Source: Verrucomicrobiota bacterium
GTDB taxonomy: Bacteria > Verrucomicrobiota > Verrucomicrobiia > Limisphaerales > J093
DNA: 64,000 bases
NCBI GenBank assembly: GCA_016871715.1
Contig: VHCO01000005.1
Coordinates: 1 to 64,000, forward strand
Direction: 5' to 3'
Shown here: positions 1 through 10,745 of the stretch, in pieces
Numbering within the stretch: the stretch's first letter is position 1
Layout: every line of letters begins with the position of its first letter
Program-made: the position numbers and the translations under genes
The notes under the pieces: generated by a model
Told to the model about the DNA's origin: nothing
The model's input: the letters and a program-made list of their open reading frames with translations, nothing else
Database searches by the model: none

Positions 1-1
1 G

Positions 2-772
2 TTCAGCAAGTGGTACAACATACGGCATCAGCGGTTTGGGACGTTGTGGGCGGAACGGTTTCGGAGTGTGCTGGTCGAGGATCAGACGGGGGTGCTGGAG
101 ACGGTGTCGGCGTACATCGACTTGAACGCGGTGCGGGCGGGTTTGGTGGAGGATCCGAAGGATTACCGGCACTGCGGATACGCGGCGGCGGTGGCCGGGG
201 ACGCGAAGGCGCGGTCGGGGTTGTTGAGTTTGTACACGGGCGGGAGTGGGGGAGCGCCTGGGAGCGGGGTTGGGGCGGGAGGGGGCCAGGCGACGCGGGC
301 AGGGGCGGCGGGGGCACCAGGGGAAGATGAAGGGGCAGGGACAGGGACCCGCGGGCAAGATGCCCGCGCTCCATTCTTGGCCGGCGCACAGGCTCCAGAG
401 GGGTTCGAGGAGCCGCGGAAGGCAAGGGTGCGTGAGTGGAAGGAGGTTGGGGCGGAGTATCGGCGGCGGCTGTTTGTGCGTGGGGGTGTGTCTGGGAGCA
501 GCGGGAAAGTGGCGTTGAGTCGGGAGCAGATTAGGCGGGTGTTGAAGAAGGGCGGGGAGTTGAGCGTGGGGGAGGTGTTGCGGCTGCGGATACGGCACAT
601 GACGGACGGGGTGGTGTTGGGTTCAAAGGGGTTCGTGGATGCGGTGTGGTTGGCGCATCGGGAGCGGTTTGGATCCAAGCGGCGGAGCGGGGCGCGGCGG
701 ATTCAGGGCGGGGGAACGGCGCTGGCGGAGTTGAGGGCGTTGCGCGACTTACGGGTGGACGCGATCTGTTGA
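2..772 (+). CDS. REP-associated tyrosine transposase (RAYT, Y1_Tnp/IS200-like), 5'-truncated by window edge
   Basis: Frame 2 is open from base 2 (FSKWYNIRHQRFGTLWAERFRSVLVEDQTGVLETVSAYIDLNAVRAGLVEDPKDYRHCGYA), the typical C-terminal half of RAYT proteins. Confidence 0.8.
   Translation, partial: FSKWYNIRHQRFGTLWAERFRSVLVEDQTGVLETVSAYIDLNAVRAGLVEDPKDYRHCGYAAAVAGDAKARSGLLSLYTGGSGGAPGSGVGAGGGQATRAGAAGAPGEDEGAGTGTRGQDARAPFLAGAQAPEGFEEPRKARVREWKEVGAEYRRRLFVRGGVSGSSGKVALSREQIRRVLKKGGELSVGEVLRLRIRHMTDGVVLGSKGFVDAVWLAHRERFGSKRRSGARRIQGGGTALAELRALRDLRVDAIC
350..375. repeat. REP-like palindrome (GCGGGCAAGATGCCCGC core) lying in frame inside the RAYT ORF
   Basis: CGCGGGCAAGATGCCCGCGCTCCATT; exact reverse complement at 43404-43429. 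Confidence 0.8.
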
Positions 773-883
773 GAGCAGGGGCCGCTGTTGGGTGCACCGG
801 CGTGTCGGCTGAGTGTACCCCGTGGGCAGAGGCGCTTTTGCATTTGCCTCAGGGGTGAGGCTGACCTGTAGAATGCGCCGCAT

Positions 884-1993
884 ATGAGACGGGCCCGGCT
901 TGCATCCGTAGGTGGGTTGGTGATGGTGGCGCTTGGCCTGGTATCGGACTCGATGGCCGCGGCGCAGCTCCTCGACGACCGTGCGATCACCGTTGGATCG
1001 GCGGGCGAGGTAGCGGCCAAGCGCCGGGCTCTCATCCAGTACATTTGGGGAGCGGATGGCTTCCCTGCGCAACGGATGCCGGACCAGGTGGTGACCAACC
1101 TTGCCAGTCCGGTGCGGCAGCTCACTGGGTTAGCGCGCGTGGACGAGTTGCGGATCGACATGGCGCCGGGCCTGCAAGGGTTGGCCTATCATTTCGTTCC
1201 GGCAGAGCCGAATGGCGAGTTGGTGGTGCTGCACCACGGCCACGGCTGCACGTTGGACGACGATCCTTCGCCGGCGGATGTGGGTTACGGCCTGCAACGC
1301 ACCATCCACGCCTTGTTACGGGCGGGCTACGGCGTGTTGGGCGCGTTCATGCCGCATCTGCGGCCGGGGGATTGCACGGGTGGTCACGACGCCATGTTCA
1401 CCAAGCCCACCACGGGCAGTCCCCTCAGGTACTTCATCGAGACCACCGCCGTCAGTCTGAACTACCTCAAGGCGCGGAGCGGTCCCGGGCAATTTCCCGC
1501 GTATGGGGCGTTCCATATGGCTGGGCTGTCGGGCGGCGGTTGGACCACGACGGTGTATGCGGCGATCGACCCGACCATCCGTTGCAGTTTCCCAGTGGCG
1601 GGGTCCATTCCGCTCTACCTGCGGACCGGCGGATCGATTGGCGACCGCGAACAGACGGAGCCGACCTTCTACGCCCTGGCCGGCTATCCGGATCTCTACA
1701 TTCTGGGCGCGACCGGGGAGGGCCGAGCGCAGGTGCAGGTCCTGGTGCGGCGGGACGATTGCTGTTTTGGCCAGGCGCAGCACGACGAGCAGGGCGTCGG
1801 CCGGCCCTACGCGGATGCGATGCGCGAGTACGAACGCCGCGTGGTCGACGCGCTCCACGGCATCGGGCCCGGCAGCTTCCGCTTGGAGATCGACGAGACC
1901 GCGCCTGGCCACATGATCTCGCATTGGGCGATCGAGCGGGTGATCTTGCCCGTGTTGCGCGGTGCCGGTGTCCAGACGCCCTCGGCCCGGTAG
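884..1993 (+). CDS. secreted alpha/beta-hydrolase-like protein
   Basis: N-terminal hydrophobic signal; nucleophile-elbow-like GLSGGG; HHGHGC segment. Confidence 0.6.
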   Translation: MRRARLASVGGLVMVALGLVSDSMAAAQLLDDRAITVGSAGEVAAKRRALIQYIWGADGFPAQRMPDQVVTNLASPVRQLTGLARVDELRIDMAPGLQGLAYHFVPAEPNGELVVLHHGHGCTLDDDPSPADVGYGLQRTIHALLRAGYGVLGAFMPHLRPGDCTGGHDAMFTKPTTGSPLRYFIETTAVSLNYLKARSGPGQFPAYGAFHMAGLSGGGWTTTVYAAIDPTIRCSFPVAGSIPLYLRTGGSIGDREQTEPTFYALAGYPDLYILGATGEGRAQVQVLVRRDDCCFGQAQHDEQGVGRPYADAMREYERRVVDALHGIGPGSFRLEIDETAPGHMISHWAIERVILPVLRGAGVQTPSAR

Positions 1994-2048
1994 GCCGCTG
2001 ACGCCGGGCTAAGACGCCCCAACGCGGACGCCGGAGCAGCTCCGAACG

Positions 2049-4118
2049 ATGAGTGCCGTTCACTACGAATGCCACGACGGGTTGGGCGTGTTACGGTTGG
2101 ACGCTCCACCGGTCAACGTCCTGAGCCTGGCCCTGCTCGAGGATCTTGAAGGCGCGCTCCGGCGCGCGCAGGCCGACGCCCAGGTCCAGGGCCTGGTGAT
2201 CACGGGCGGCACGAGACAGTTCAGCACGGGCGCGGACGTGGGCCTCTTCCGCGCGGTCACCACCGCCGAAGACGCCGTTCGCATCTCGTGTCGGTTTCAG
2301 GCGGTCTTTCAGGCGGTCGAGGACTCCACCAAGCCCGTGGTGGCGGCTCTGGCCGGCCATGTCATCGGCGGGGCGCTCGAGTTGGCGTTGGCGTGTCACT
2401 ACCGCGTTTGTAGGCCGGACACACGGTTCAGTGCGCCGGAGGTGAAGCTGGGCATCAATTCTGGCGCCGGCGGCACGCAGCGTTTGCCCCGGCTGATCGG
2501 TCTCGGGCCCGCACTCGAGCTGCTGCTCACCGGCCAGGTGATAAGCGCGCCGGCCGCGCTCGCCGCAGGTTTGGTCGACTCGGTCTGCTCGGGCGAGGAC
2601 CCGATCGCGAGTGCCGCGGCACTGCTCGAGGCGCGGCCGCCAGTGCGCAAGACACGGGAGCGCGCCGAGAGGCTGAAGGACGCCCAGGCCAATGCGGGGG
2701 CACTGGCTGAGGCGCAGGCTCGCGTGGCTAACGTGCGACCGGGACTGATCGCGCCTGCGCAGATTCTCGCGGCTGTCGAGACCGGGTTGCGCGAGTCGTA
2801 TGCGGCCGGGCTACGTCGCGAGCAGACCGGCTTTGCGGCCTGCCTGCAGACGCAGGCGACGCAGAACCTGATCCATCTGTTCTTTGCCACGCGTGACCTG
2901 GGCAAGGCCCCTGCGCTCGAGGGCGTGCCCGCGGGGCCGGTGGCCAAGGTGGGTGTGGTGGGCGTGGGTTCGATGGGCATCGGGATTGCGCAGGCGCTGC
3001 TTGCCGCGGGCTTACCGGTCGTGGCTCTCGACCAGAACGAAACACTTGTGCGGCAAGGGTCAGACCGAATTCGTCGCGCGCTCACCCACCGCGTGGCTCA
3101 GGGTAAATGCGCGCCCGAGCGGGCCGAGCAGATGCTGGCCTTGCTGCGCCCGACGACGCGATGGGAAGAGCTGGCGGATGTGGATTTGGCGATCGAGGCC
3201 GTCTTCGAGGAGGTGGCAGTCAAGCGCGCCGTGTTCGCCGCGCTCGAGCCGCATTGCCGGCCGGAGGCGATCTTGGCGTCGAACACGTCGACGCTTTCCC
3301 TGGACGAATTGGCGGCCGGGCTGGAACGCCCCGAGCGGCTGATCGGGCTCCACTTCTTCAACCCGGCTCAGCGGATGCCGTTGGTCGAGGTGATCTATCG
3401 GCACGGCACCCCGCCGGCGGTGACGGCCACCGCGCTGCGGTTCGCGAAGGCGATCCGCAAGACGCCGCTCTTAGTGCTGAACCACCCCGGGTTCGTGGTC
3501 AACCGGATGTTCGTGCCTTATGTGAAGGAGGCCTTCTGGTTGCTCGAGGAAGGCGCAGAGCCGCGGGCGATCGATCAGGCGATGGTCGAGTTCGGCTTTC
3601 CGATGGGCCCATTGGTTTTGACCGATCTGGCCGGACTCGATATTTTGGCGCGGACAGACCAGGTGTTGAGCCGGGCCTTTCCGCGACACGGCCCGCTGCC
3701 TTCGGTGGTGGCGCGGCTGGTGGCGGAAGGGCGATTGGGCCAGAAGACCGGCGCGGGTGTTTATCGCTACGAACCAGGCGAGCGGCGCCCGCACGATTGC
3801 GAGGCGACGCGCGAGTTGGTGTGCGCCGTGCGCCGCGAGCAGGGCAGCGCCGCTCGTGCGATCGGCCCGGACGAAATCACGGAGCGTTTGGTGTTGCGGA
3901 TGGCGAATGAAGCTTTCGGGTTGCTCGAGGATGGCGTGGCGCGGCGGGCGGCGGATGTGGACGCCGCGACCGTGTTGGGCTTGGGTTTCCCGGACTTCCG
4001 GGGCGGCATTTTGCGATACGCGCACGAGGCAGGGCTGGGCAACGTCCGAACTCGGCTTGGCGAGCTGGCGCGGCGCTGGGGCGAACGTTTTGCGCCGGGC
4101 GAACTACGAAGCCACTAG
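2049..4118 (+). CDS. enoyl-CoA hydratase / 3-hydroxyacyl-CoA dehydrogenase fusion (FadB/FadJ-like)
   Basis: Crotonase motifs GHVIGGALELALACHYR and PEVKLGINSGAGGTQRLPR; Rossmann motif VGVVGVGSMGIGIAQALLAAG; HFFNPAQRMPLVEV. Confidence 0.93.
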   Translation: MSAVHYECHDGLGVLRLDAPPVNVLSLALLEDLEGALRRAQADAQVQGLVITGGTRQFSTGADVGLFRAVTTAEDAVRISCRFQAVFQAVEDSTKPVVAALAGHVIGGALELALACHYRVCRPDTRFSAPEVKLGINSGAGGTQRLPRLIGLGPALELLLTGQVISAPAALAAGLVDSVCSGEDPIASAAALLEARPPVRKTRERAERLKDAQANAGALAEAQARVANVRPGLIAPAQILAAVETGLRESYAAGLRREQTGFAACLQTQATQNLIHLFFATRDLGKAPALEGVPAGPVAKVGVVGVGSMGIGIAQALLAAGLPVVALDQNETLVRQGSDRIRRALTHRVAQGKCAPERAEQMLALLRPTTRWEELADVDLAIEAVFEEVAVKRAVFAALEPHCRPEAILASNTSTLSLDELAAGLERPERLIGLHFFNPAQRMPLVEVIYRHGTPPAVTATALRFAKAIRKTPLLVLNHPGFVVNRMFVPYVKEAFWLLEEGAEPRAIDQAMVEFGFPMGPLVLTDLAGLDILARTDQVLSRAFPRHGPLPSVVARLVAEGRLGQKTGAGVYRYEPGERRPHDCEATRELVCAVRREQGSAARAIGPDEITERLVLRMANEAFGLLEDGVARRAADVDAATVLGLGFPDFRGGILRYAHEAGLGNVRTRLGELARRWGERFAPGELRSH

Positions 4119-4135
4119 ACGGAGAGCAGACTGTT

Positions 4136-5368
4136 ATGGCGACGACGACTGAACCACGGAGAGACTTCGAGGCGACCAAACACATGAAGGCCCTCATGGG
4201 CAAGTACTATGCCGATCTGACCACGGGCCCGGCCCAGGGCAAGAAGACGGCTTGGTGCACGAGCGTCGGTCCGGCCGAGCTGCTGCGGGCCCTCGGGTTC
4301 AATGTCTATTTCCCGGAGAACCACGGGGCCATGCTCGGCGCGACCCGCATGGCGGCGGACCTCATTCCGCTGGCCAATGCGCGGGGTTTTTCGCCCGACA
4401 TTTGCTCCTACCTGACCAGCGACATCGGTTCCTACCTGAAAGGCGAGAGCCCCTTTCAGAAGATGAAACTCCCGGGGCCGCCTCGGGCGGACGTGCTGGT
4501 GTTCAACACCAACCAATGCCGCGACGTTAAGGATTGGTTCCAGTTCTACGCGCGGGAATGGAAGGTGCCATGCGTGGGCATCCACACGCCACGCTCGCTC
4601 GGGGAGTTGGACGACTCGATCATCGAGGACGTCGCCCGCCAGATCCAGGCGCTGGTCCCGCAGCTCGAACCGATCGCCGGGCAGAAGCTCGACCCGGCCA
4701 AGTTACGGGCGGTGATGGAATGGTCGCGGCAGTGCACGGATCTATGGAAGGCGGTGCTCGAGACGGCGGCGCAGCGCCCGACGCCGATCACATTCTTCGA
4801 CGGCACCATCCAGATGGGGCCGGCGGTCGTGCTGCGCGGCACGCCCGAGGCGGTGGACTATTACTGTACTCTGCTGGCTGAGCTCGAGCAGGGGGTGGCC
4901 AACGGCACAGCGGCTGTGCCCGAAGAACGGTTTCGGATCTACTGGGAAGGGATGCCGATCTGGGGGAAACTCCGCGACCTCTCGACCCAGTTCGCCTCCC
5001 TGCGGACCGCCGTGGTGGCCTCGACCTATTGCAACAGTTGGATCTTCGACGACCTGGATCCGGCCGATCCCTACCGGAGCATGGCGCGGGCGTACTGCCG
5101 GCTGTTCATCTGCCGAAGCGAGGACCGCAAGGAACAGTACCTCGAACAGATGGTCGCCAAGTTCAAGGTGGACGGCATTCTCTATCACGACGCCAAGACC
5201 TGCCCGAACAACTCGAACAACCGCTACCAAATGCCCCAGCGCCTCGAGCAAAAGCTGAGCCGGCCCTACCTGGTCATCAACGGCGACCTCAACGATCTGC
5301 GCCTTTATTCCGAAGAACAGGCCCGGACGAACATCGAGGCGTTCATCGAGCAGCTTGCGGAGCGGTAG
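4136..5368 (+). CDS. 2-hydroxyacyl-CoA dehydratase / benzoyl-CoA reductase family subunit (HgdB/BcrC-type)
   Basis: CTSVGPAELLRALGFNVYFPENHGAMLGA, DICSYLTSDIGSYL, NTNQCRDV, DAKTCPNNSNNRY; family-typical cysteine spacing. Confidence 0.85.
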   Translation: MATTTEPRRDFEATKHMKALMGKYYADLTTGPAQGKKTAWCTSVGPAELLRALGFNVYFPENHGAMLGATRMAADLIPLANARGFSPDICSYLTSDIGSYLKGESPFQKMKLPGPPRADVLVFNTNQCRDVKDWFQFYAREWKVPCVGIHTPRSLGELDDSIIEDVARQIQALVPQLEPIAGQKLDPAKLRAVMEWSRQCTDLWKAVLETAAQRPTPITFFDGTIQMGPAVVLRGTPEAVDYYCTLLAELEQGVANGTAAVPEERFRIYWEGMPIWGKLRDLSTQFASLRTAVVASTYCNSWIFDDLDPADPYRSMARAYCRLFICRSEDRKEQYLEQMVAKFKVDGILYHDAKTCPNNSNNRYQMPQRLEQKLSRPYLVINGDLNDLRLYSEEQARTNIEAFIEQLAER

Positions 5369-5406
5369 CGGCCTGCGCCGCGCACGGCGGTGGGGCCGGC
5401 CTCAAG

Positions 5407-8400
5407 TCTCGTAAGCCGCCGCCGACTACGGAGAAGGCCGAACGGTATGCGGCCCCGGGCACGGAACCGGTGCTGGGCTGGAGACCGGCCGTTGGCCAAA
5501 CCCTGCCGAACACGCATTGGATGCTGGAGCAGAAACTGGGCGAAGGGGGATTCGGTGAGGTGTGGATTGGGCGTCACCAGCACATGAAAGAGCGCCGCGT
5601 GTTCAAGTTCTGTTTTCGCGCGGACCGCGTGCGGACGCTCAAGCGGGAGTTGACGTTGTTCCGGCTGTTGAAGGAACGCGTGGGGGAGCACCCGCATATC
5701 GTGCGGCTGCACAACGTCTATCTGGAGAGTCCGCCCTACTACCTGGAGGAGGAATATGTGGCGGGCGAAGACCTGGGCCACTGGCAGCACGACTGGAGAT
5801 GGTGATCCAAGCCGCTGAGGCTCTGCAAGCCGCTCACGACGCAGGGGTGATTCATCGGGATGTAAAGCCGGGGAACATCTTGGTCAGCGGTCAAGGGCCA
5901 GTGGTCAGGGGCGAGCAGCCATCAGCCCTTAACGAGCAACGATCAACCACTTCCCCGGATTCGTCTCTCGCCCCTCGCCCCTCACCCCTATCCGTGAAAC
6001 TGACCGACTTCGGCATCGGCCAGGTGGTATCGGCGGAGGCCTTGGCGGGGATAACGAAGGCGGGCTTCACGGAGACTTTGTTGGGGGAAGGCTCCTCGTT
6101 GAAGACCGGGACACAGCTCTACATGGCGCCGGAGTTGTTGGCGGGAAAGCCGGCTTCAGCCCGTTCCGACATCTACTCTCTGGGCGTTGTGCTCTACCAA
6201 CTGCTCATGGGCGATCTCACTCGTCCGGTGACCACGGACTGGGCGGACGGTGTTTCGGATCCTCTGCTGCGGGACGACTTGAAGCGTTGCTTCGCGGGGA
6301 ATCCGCAGGAACGGTTCGCAGGGGCAGCGCAGTTGGCACAGAACCTTCGGGATCTGGCCTCGCGTCATGCCGAAGTAGCGCGCCAACACGCCGCCAAGGC
6401 CGAGCGGGACCGGTTGCGTCGTCAAGCGGAACAACGCCGCAGAATCGTCATTGCCGCTGCCGGTCTCGCTGGGCTGTTCATGGTCGTGGCCGTGGCCCTA
6501 GCGTATGGCTTGCGTCAGGCCGAGCAGGCGCGCCAAGTGCAGCGGCTTCACACCTACGCCTCCGACATCAAAGCTGCCCACGCCGAATTGCAGCGCGACA
6601 ATCTGGGGTTGGCCGCGCGGCTGTTGGAGTGTTACTTGCCTGGGGAGGGGGACGAGGATCTGCGCGGAGTCGAGTGGCGCTATCTCTGGCAGCAATGCCG
6701 AGGGGATGCGCGCCGGACTCTCGACCACCCCGACCTCGCTCCCACCGACGCGGCCCTCGCTCCCGATGGCCGTTACCTCGTCACCACGGGCTTGGATCAC
6801 AAGGTCCGGGTTTGGGACCTCGCGGCTGGGAGCGTTCGGCACGTATTCGAGGGAGGGGGTACCCTTTCTCCCAAGATGGCCCTGGCGTTCTCGCCGGACG
6901 GAAAGCGGCTCTTCATGCGAGGCCAGCAGGGAATCGAAGTGCGCGAGACCACGGATTGGAGGGTCGTTCAACAACGGCCGGGCCTGCACGCTGGCTCGCC
7001 GATCGTGGTCTCGGGCAACGGCAGGGTGGTGGCGGGTTTCGTCGGCGACGGCCTCCCGGGGCGGGATTGGCCGGAGGGCTACAGCCTCCAAGCCTGGGAC
7101 CTCGAGACGGACCGCATCCGCGTCCTGACCAATGCCATGGCCGTCTGCTTCAACCTGGCCGTCGATACGCGCGGAACGCGCGTCGCCTATTCCCGGGCAG
7201 TCCCATTGTTCGGCGGACGGAATTCCATCTGCCTGTGGGATGTCCAACAGGGTACCACCGCCGAGTTTGCGCGGGAGGAGGACGTGATGTCGCTGGCCAC
7301 TTCAGCCGACGACCGTTGGCTAGCCTCCGGCCACTACCGAGGCGACGTCTGCCTCTGGGATCTCGACACCCACCGGCTCAGCCTGAGGTTTCGCGCGCAT
7401 CGTGGTTTCATCTACGGCCTGGCGTTTTCGCCCGACGGCCAACGGTTGGCCACGGGCGGGAGCGATCAGTTGATTCGCGTCTGGCAAACCGGGACCACCA
7501 ATAGTCTGCGAACGTTGCGGGGCCACCGAACCGAGGTCTACCGGTTGGCTTTCTCCAGCGACGGGCACACCCTCGTTTCCGTGAGCGGGGATGGAACGGC
7601 CAAGTTCTGGGATGTCCAACTTGGCCAGGCCCCCACGGCTGCCCTCCGCCTCCCAGCCGATGCGACGCCCATCGGACTTCTGCCCGACGGCAGGGCCCTG
7701 CTCACGGTGGGGACGAACGCCGGAGTCGCCCAAGCCTGGCGCCTACCTGACGGCCACCTGCTGCGCTCCTATTCGATGGGCCAGGCCGATGGCCCACCGT
7801 TCGAGACGATCCGATTCTTTCCTCGCCAAGGGTGTGCGCTCGGGATCAGCTCCGACGGCACGGTCCACGTGCGCGACCTGGCCAGGGGTACAGACGGAGA
7901 ACCGGTCTCGTTGGGGGACTCCTCTTTTCGGCCGGACCGCCTGTCGCACGACCGACGGTGGCTCCTGGGATGGGCACCCGACGACCGCCCAGGGATTGGC
8001 CGGCTGGTCCTTTACGATCTGCGTCAGGCCCGCCGAGTTGCAGGTTTTGGGTTCCTGTTCCAATTCGCTTATGGCGCTGCCTTCTCTCCTGACTGCCGTC
8101 GGCTTGCCTTTTCGCGTTTCGACATTGACCAGGCCAAGCAGACGGTCGTCCTCTGGGATCTGACACGCAACCGCCTGCGGCAGACCCTCGGGGAATCCCG
8201 GTGGCCGGTCGGCGCTCTCGCTTTCTCGTCAGATGCAGGGCTGCTGGCCGCGGGCGGCTGGGATTGCTACCTACACCTATCGGAACTCGCCACCGGCAAA
8301 CTCCGGTTTGCGGTGCAAGCCCATGTCCCTGGAGTGGGACGCCTGGCCTTCTCGCCGGATGGCAGGACGTTGGTCACGAGTGGAGGCGACGATGTGCTTC

Positions 8401-8630
8401 GATTCTGGAATGTCGCCACGGGACGAGAAATGCTCGTGATCCAGGATGCCTGGATGCCCTCGGGACGGCGGGAGAGCGGTTATGCAAATTCACACCTTGC
8501 CGGTCAGGCGAGTCTGTTCACCTCCGATCGCCGGATGGTCTGGCAAGATCTCGAGGGCATCATCCACGTCGCCGATTTGCCCACTCTCCACGAGATCGAC
8601 ACTCACCACGGAGCCGCGGGCGCTCCGTGA
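5407..8630 (+). pseudogene. Ser/Thr protein kinase with C-terminal TM segment and WD40 repeats, broken by a frameshift
   Basis: Frame 1 N-lobe (LGEGGFGEVWIGRHQHMKERRVFKFCF...YYLEEEYVAGEDLGHW) stops at 5805; frame 3 carries ARLEMVIQAAEALQAAHDAGVIHRDVKPGNIL...LTDFGIG...APEL, a TM helix and WD40-type repeats. Confidence 0.85.
5884..5993. repeat. repeat-derived in-frame insertion between kinase HRDVKPGN and DFG motifs
   Basis: GTCAAGGGCCAGTGGTCAGGGGCGAG...CTCGCCCCTCGCCCCTCACCCCT; low-complexity, partly inverted; encodes GQGPVVRGEQPSALNEQRSTTSPDSSLAPRPSPLS. Confidence 0.55.
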
Positions 8631-8694
8631 GCAACGGGCGAAGGCCAACGGGGGTGCAAAGGCAACTGGCTATAGATTAGCTGGATACAGAAGT

Positions 8695-8769
8695 TGGTGG
8701 GTTGGCAGGGACTCGAACCCTGGACCAACGGCTTAAAAGGCCGCTGCTCTACCACTGAGCTACCAACCC
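8695..8769 (-). tRNA. tRNA-Lys (anticodon TTT), CCA encoded
   Basis: Reverse strand GGGTTGGTAGCTCAGTGGTAGAGCAGCGGCCTTTTAAGCCGTTGGTCCAGGGTTCGAGTCCCTGCCAACCCACCA; 7-bp acceptor stem, D and T arms, loop CTTTTAA. Confidence 0.97.
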
Positions 8770-8851
8770 GACGCGCCCCCCACCTCGGCGGCCTTCCCAA
8801 CACCCAACACCCGAGACAATCCACCCCGGGCTAGGCCTGGGCCGCTTCCCC

Positions 8852-8884
8852 ATTCGCGTTCGCGTCCGCGTTCGCGCATTCGCG
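8852..8884. repeat. short GC-rich 6-mer microrepeat (TTCGCG/TCCGCG)
   Basis: ATTCGCGTTCGCGTCCGCGTTCGCGCATTCGCG. Confidence 0.7.
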
Positions 8885-9030
8885 ATTGGCGCGCAAGCGC
8901 CTCGGCCGCCGCGAATCGACTGGCGCCTACTATGCCGCACCCCACCGCGCCGGCAAGCGGTTTCGAGATGCCTGTCTTTAGGCTTGCGAAGATGCGCCAA
9001 CGGTGCCGTGAATCATCGGGACAGCGGTCC

Positions 9031-9825
9031 ATGCAATACTTCTGCGGCATCGACATCGGCGCGGCCACGGCCAAGCTCGTCCTCATCGATGAGCAGGGCG
9101 TGACCGTGGCCAAGGCCCTGTCGCGCTCGGGCGTCGATTACGCGAAGGCGGCCGAGCGGAACCTGGCGGAGGCACTGGGGGCGGCGAAGCTCGACCGTGG
9201 CGAAATCGCCTGCACGTTTTCGACGGGGTACGGCCGGGACAACGTGCCCTGGAGCGACGGGCGGATGACGGAGATTGCGTGTCACGGCCGTGGGGCCTGG
9301 CATTACTTGCGGGCGCGGATGACGCTGATCGACATCGGGGCGCAGGACAGCAAGGTGATTCACCTGGACGACCAGGGGCGGCGCACCAGCTTCAAGATGA
9401 ATCGGAAATGCGCCGCCGGGACGGGATCGTTTCTCGAGGAGATCGCGCTGCGACTCGCGTTGCCGGTCGAGGACTTGAACGACCTGGCCGAGCGCTCGAC
9501 GAAGGAGGTCACCCTCGGGAGTTTCTGCACGGTCTTTACTGCCACGGAGATCCTGGCCAAGATCCGCGCCGGCGAGCGGGTGGAAGACATTGTCAAAGGC
9601 GCGTTCCGCTCCGTGGTGAAGCGGATCATGGAAATGGACCTGGCTGACGGCGCGCTGGTGATGACCGGCGGCGTGGTGGCGCACAACCCGTACCTGGCCA
9701 AGCTCGTCGGCGAGGCCTTCGGGCAGCCAGTCCGCGTGCCGCCCGATGCGCAGCACATCGGGGCGTTGGGCGCAGCCCTGTTCGCGCTCGAGAAGGTCAA
9801 ATCTGGAGAAGCCTTATGCTCATAA
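9031..9825 (+). CDS. CoA-substrate-specific enzyme activase (BadF/BadG/HgdC-type ATPase)
   Basis: YFCGIDIGAATAKLVLIDEQG; STGYGRDNV; TLIDIGAQDSKVI; NRKCAAGTGSFLEEIA. Confidence 0.93.
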   Translation: MQYFCGIDIGAATAKLVLIDEQGVTVAKALSRSGVDYAKAAERNLAEALGAAKLDRGEIACTFSTGYGRDNVPWSDGRMTEIACHGRGAWHYLRARMTLIDIGAQDSKVIHLDDQGRRTSFKMNRKCAAGTGSFLEEIALRLALPVEDLNDLAERSTKEVTLGSFCTVFTATEILAKIRAGERVEDIVKGAFRSVVKRIMEMDLADGALVMTGGVVAHNPYLAKLVGEAFGQPVRVPPDAQHIGALGAALFALEKVKSGEALCS

Positions 9826-10745
9826 AGAGTCCCCCCGCGGAGATCACTCGCGACTTCTGGATGTTGGGCACCGCCGAGTACCCGGTCTTTGGCTACCGGG
9901 ACGCGGACGAGTGCGTCTTGTTCGAGGCGAGCGTGAGCGCCGTGGCCCCGGTCATCGCTCGGCAATTGGCGGCCCTCGGTGTCGGCCCGGAGGCCGTCCA
10001 ACAGGTGATCGTCACCCATGCCCATCCGGACCACGTCATGGGCGTGCCGGTGTTGCGGAAGTTGTTCCCGCGACTGACGGTCTTGGCCTCGCCGGTGGCG
10101 GCCAAGACCCTCGGGGTCGAGAAGGCCGTCGCCTTCTTCTGCAAAGTGGACCAGGCACTCGCCGCTGCGCTCCAGACCGCCGGATCGCTTTCCGGAGCGG
10201 ACCAGGCCCAGCCACCGGCGGAGATGCGCATCGGCATCGACCGCACGATCCAGGAAGGCGACACCGTGACGGCAGGGGAAGCCAGTTTCGCCGTGCTCGA
10301 GACGCCCGGGCACAGCGAATGCAGTCTGAGCTTTCACGAGCCGCGCCGAGGCTGGTTAATCGTCTCGGATGCCACCGGCTATTACCTGCCAGAGCACGAT
10401 TGGTGGTGGCCGAATTACTTCGCGAGTTACGGGGCGAACCTCGATTCGATGCGGCGGTTGGCCGAGCTGGGGGCCGAGGTGCTCTGCCTGAGCCACAACG
10501 CGGTCGTGAGCGGGGCGGAGCATGTGGCTGCCTACTTCGCGCGCGCACTTTCCGCCACGGAATCCTATCATCATCGGATCGTCGCGGAGGTCCGGGGCGG
10601 CAAGTCCAGCCGCGCCCTGGCGGAGGAGTTGGGCGCCGAGGTGTATGCGAAGACGCAGTTGCTCGGGTTGGATTTCTTCCAGAAGAACTGCGCTCTGCTG
10701 GTCAAGCAATCCCTGCAACACGAGGGCATCACCGAGCAGGCATGA
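9816..10745 (+). CDS. MBL-fold metallo-hydrolase
   Basis: VIVTHAHPDHVMGVPVL; ETPGHSECSLSF; VSDATGYYL. Confidence 0.88.
   Translation: MLIKSPPAEITRDFWMLGTAEYPVFGYRDADECVLFEASVSAVAPVIARQLAALGVGPEAVQQVIVTHAHPDHVMGVPVLRKLFPRLTVLASPVAAKTLGVEKAVAFFCKVDQALAAALQTAGSLSGADQAQPPAEMRIGIDRTIQEGDTVTAGEASFAVLETPGHSECSLSFHEPRRGWLIVSDATGYYLPEHDWWWPNYFASYGANLDSMRRLAELGAEVLCLSHNAVVSGAEHVAAYFARALSATESYHHRIVAEVRGGKSSRALAEELGAEVYAKTQLLGLDFFQKNCALLVKQSLQHEGITEQA

Noticed and set aside
5770-5810. Programmed ribosomal frameshift in the kinase gene
   Set aside because: No slippery heptamer or obvious stimulatory structure; sequence around the junction looks deleted relative to related kinases
6287-7504. + strand ORF of 405 aa overlapping the WD40 region
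   Set aside because: Out-of-frame, Arg/Gly/Pro-rich translation with no motifs; WD40 repeats are in the other frame
8446-8736. Small ORF ending GRDSNPGPTA
   Set aside because: Translation of the WD40 3' end and the tRNA-Lys antisense, a known false ORF pattern
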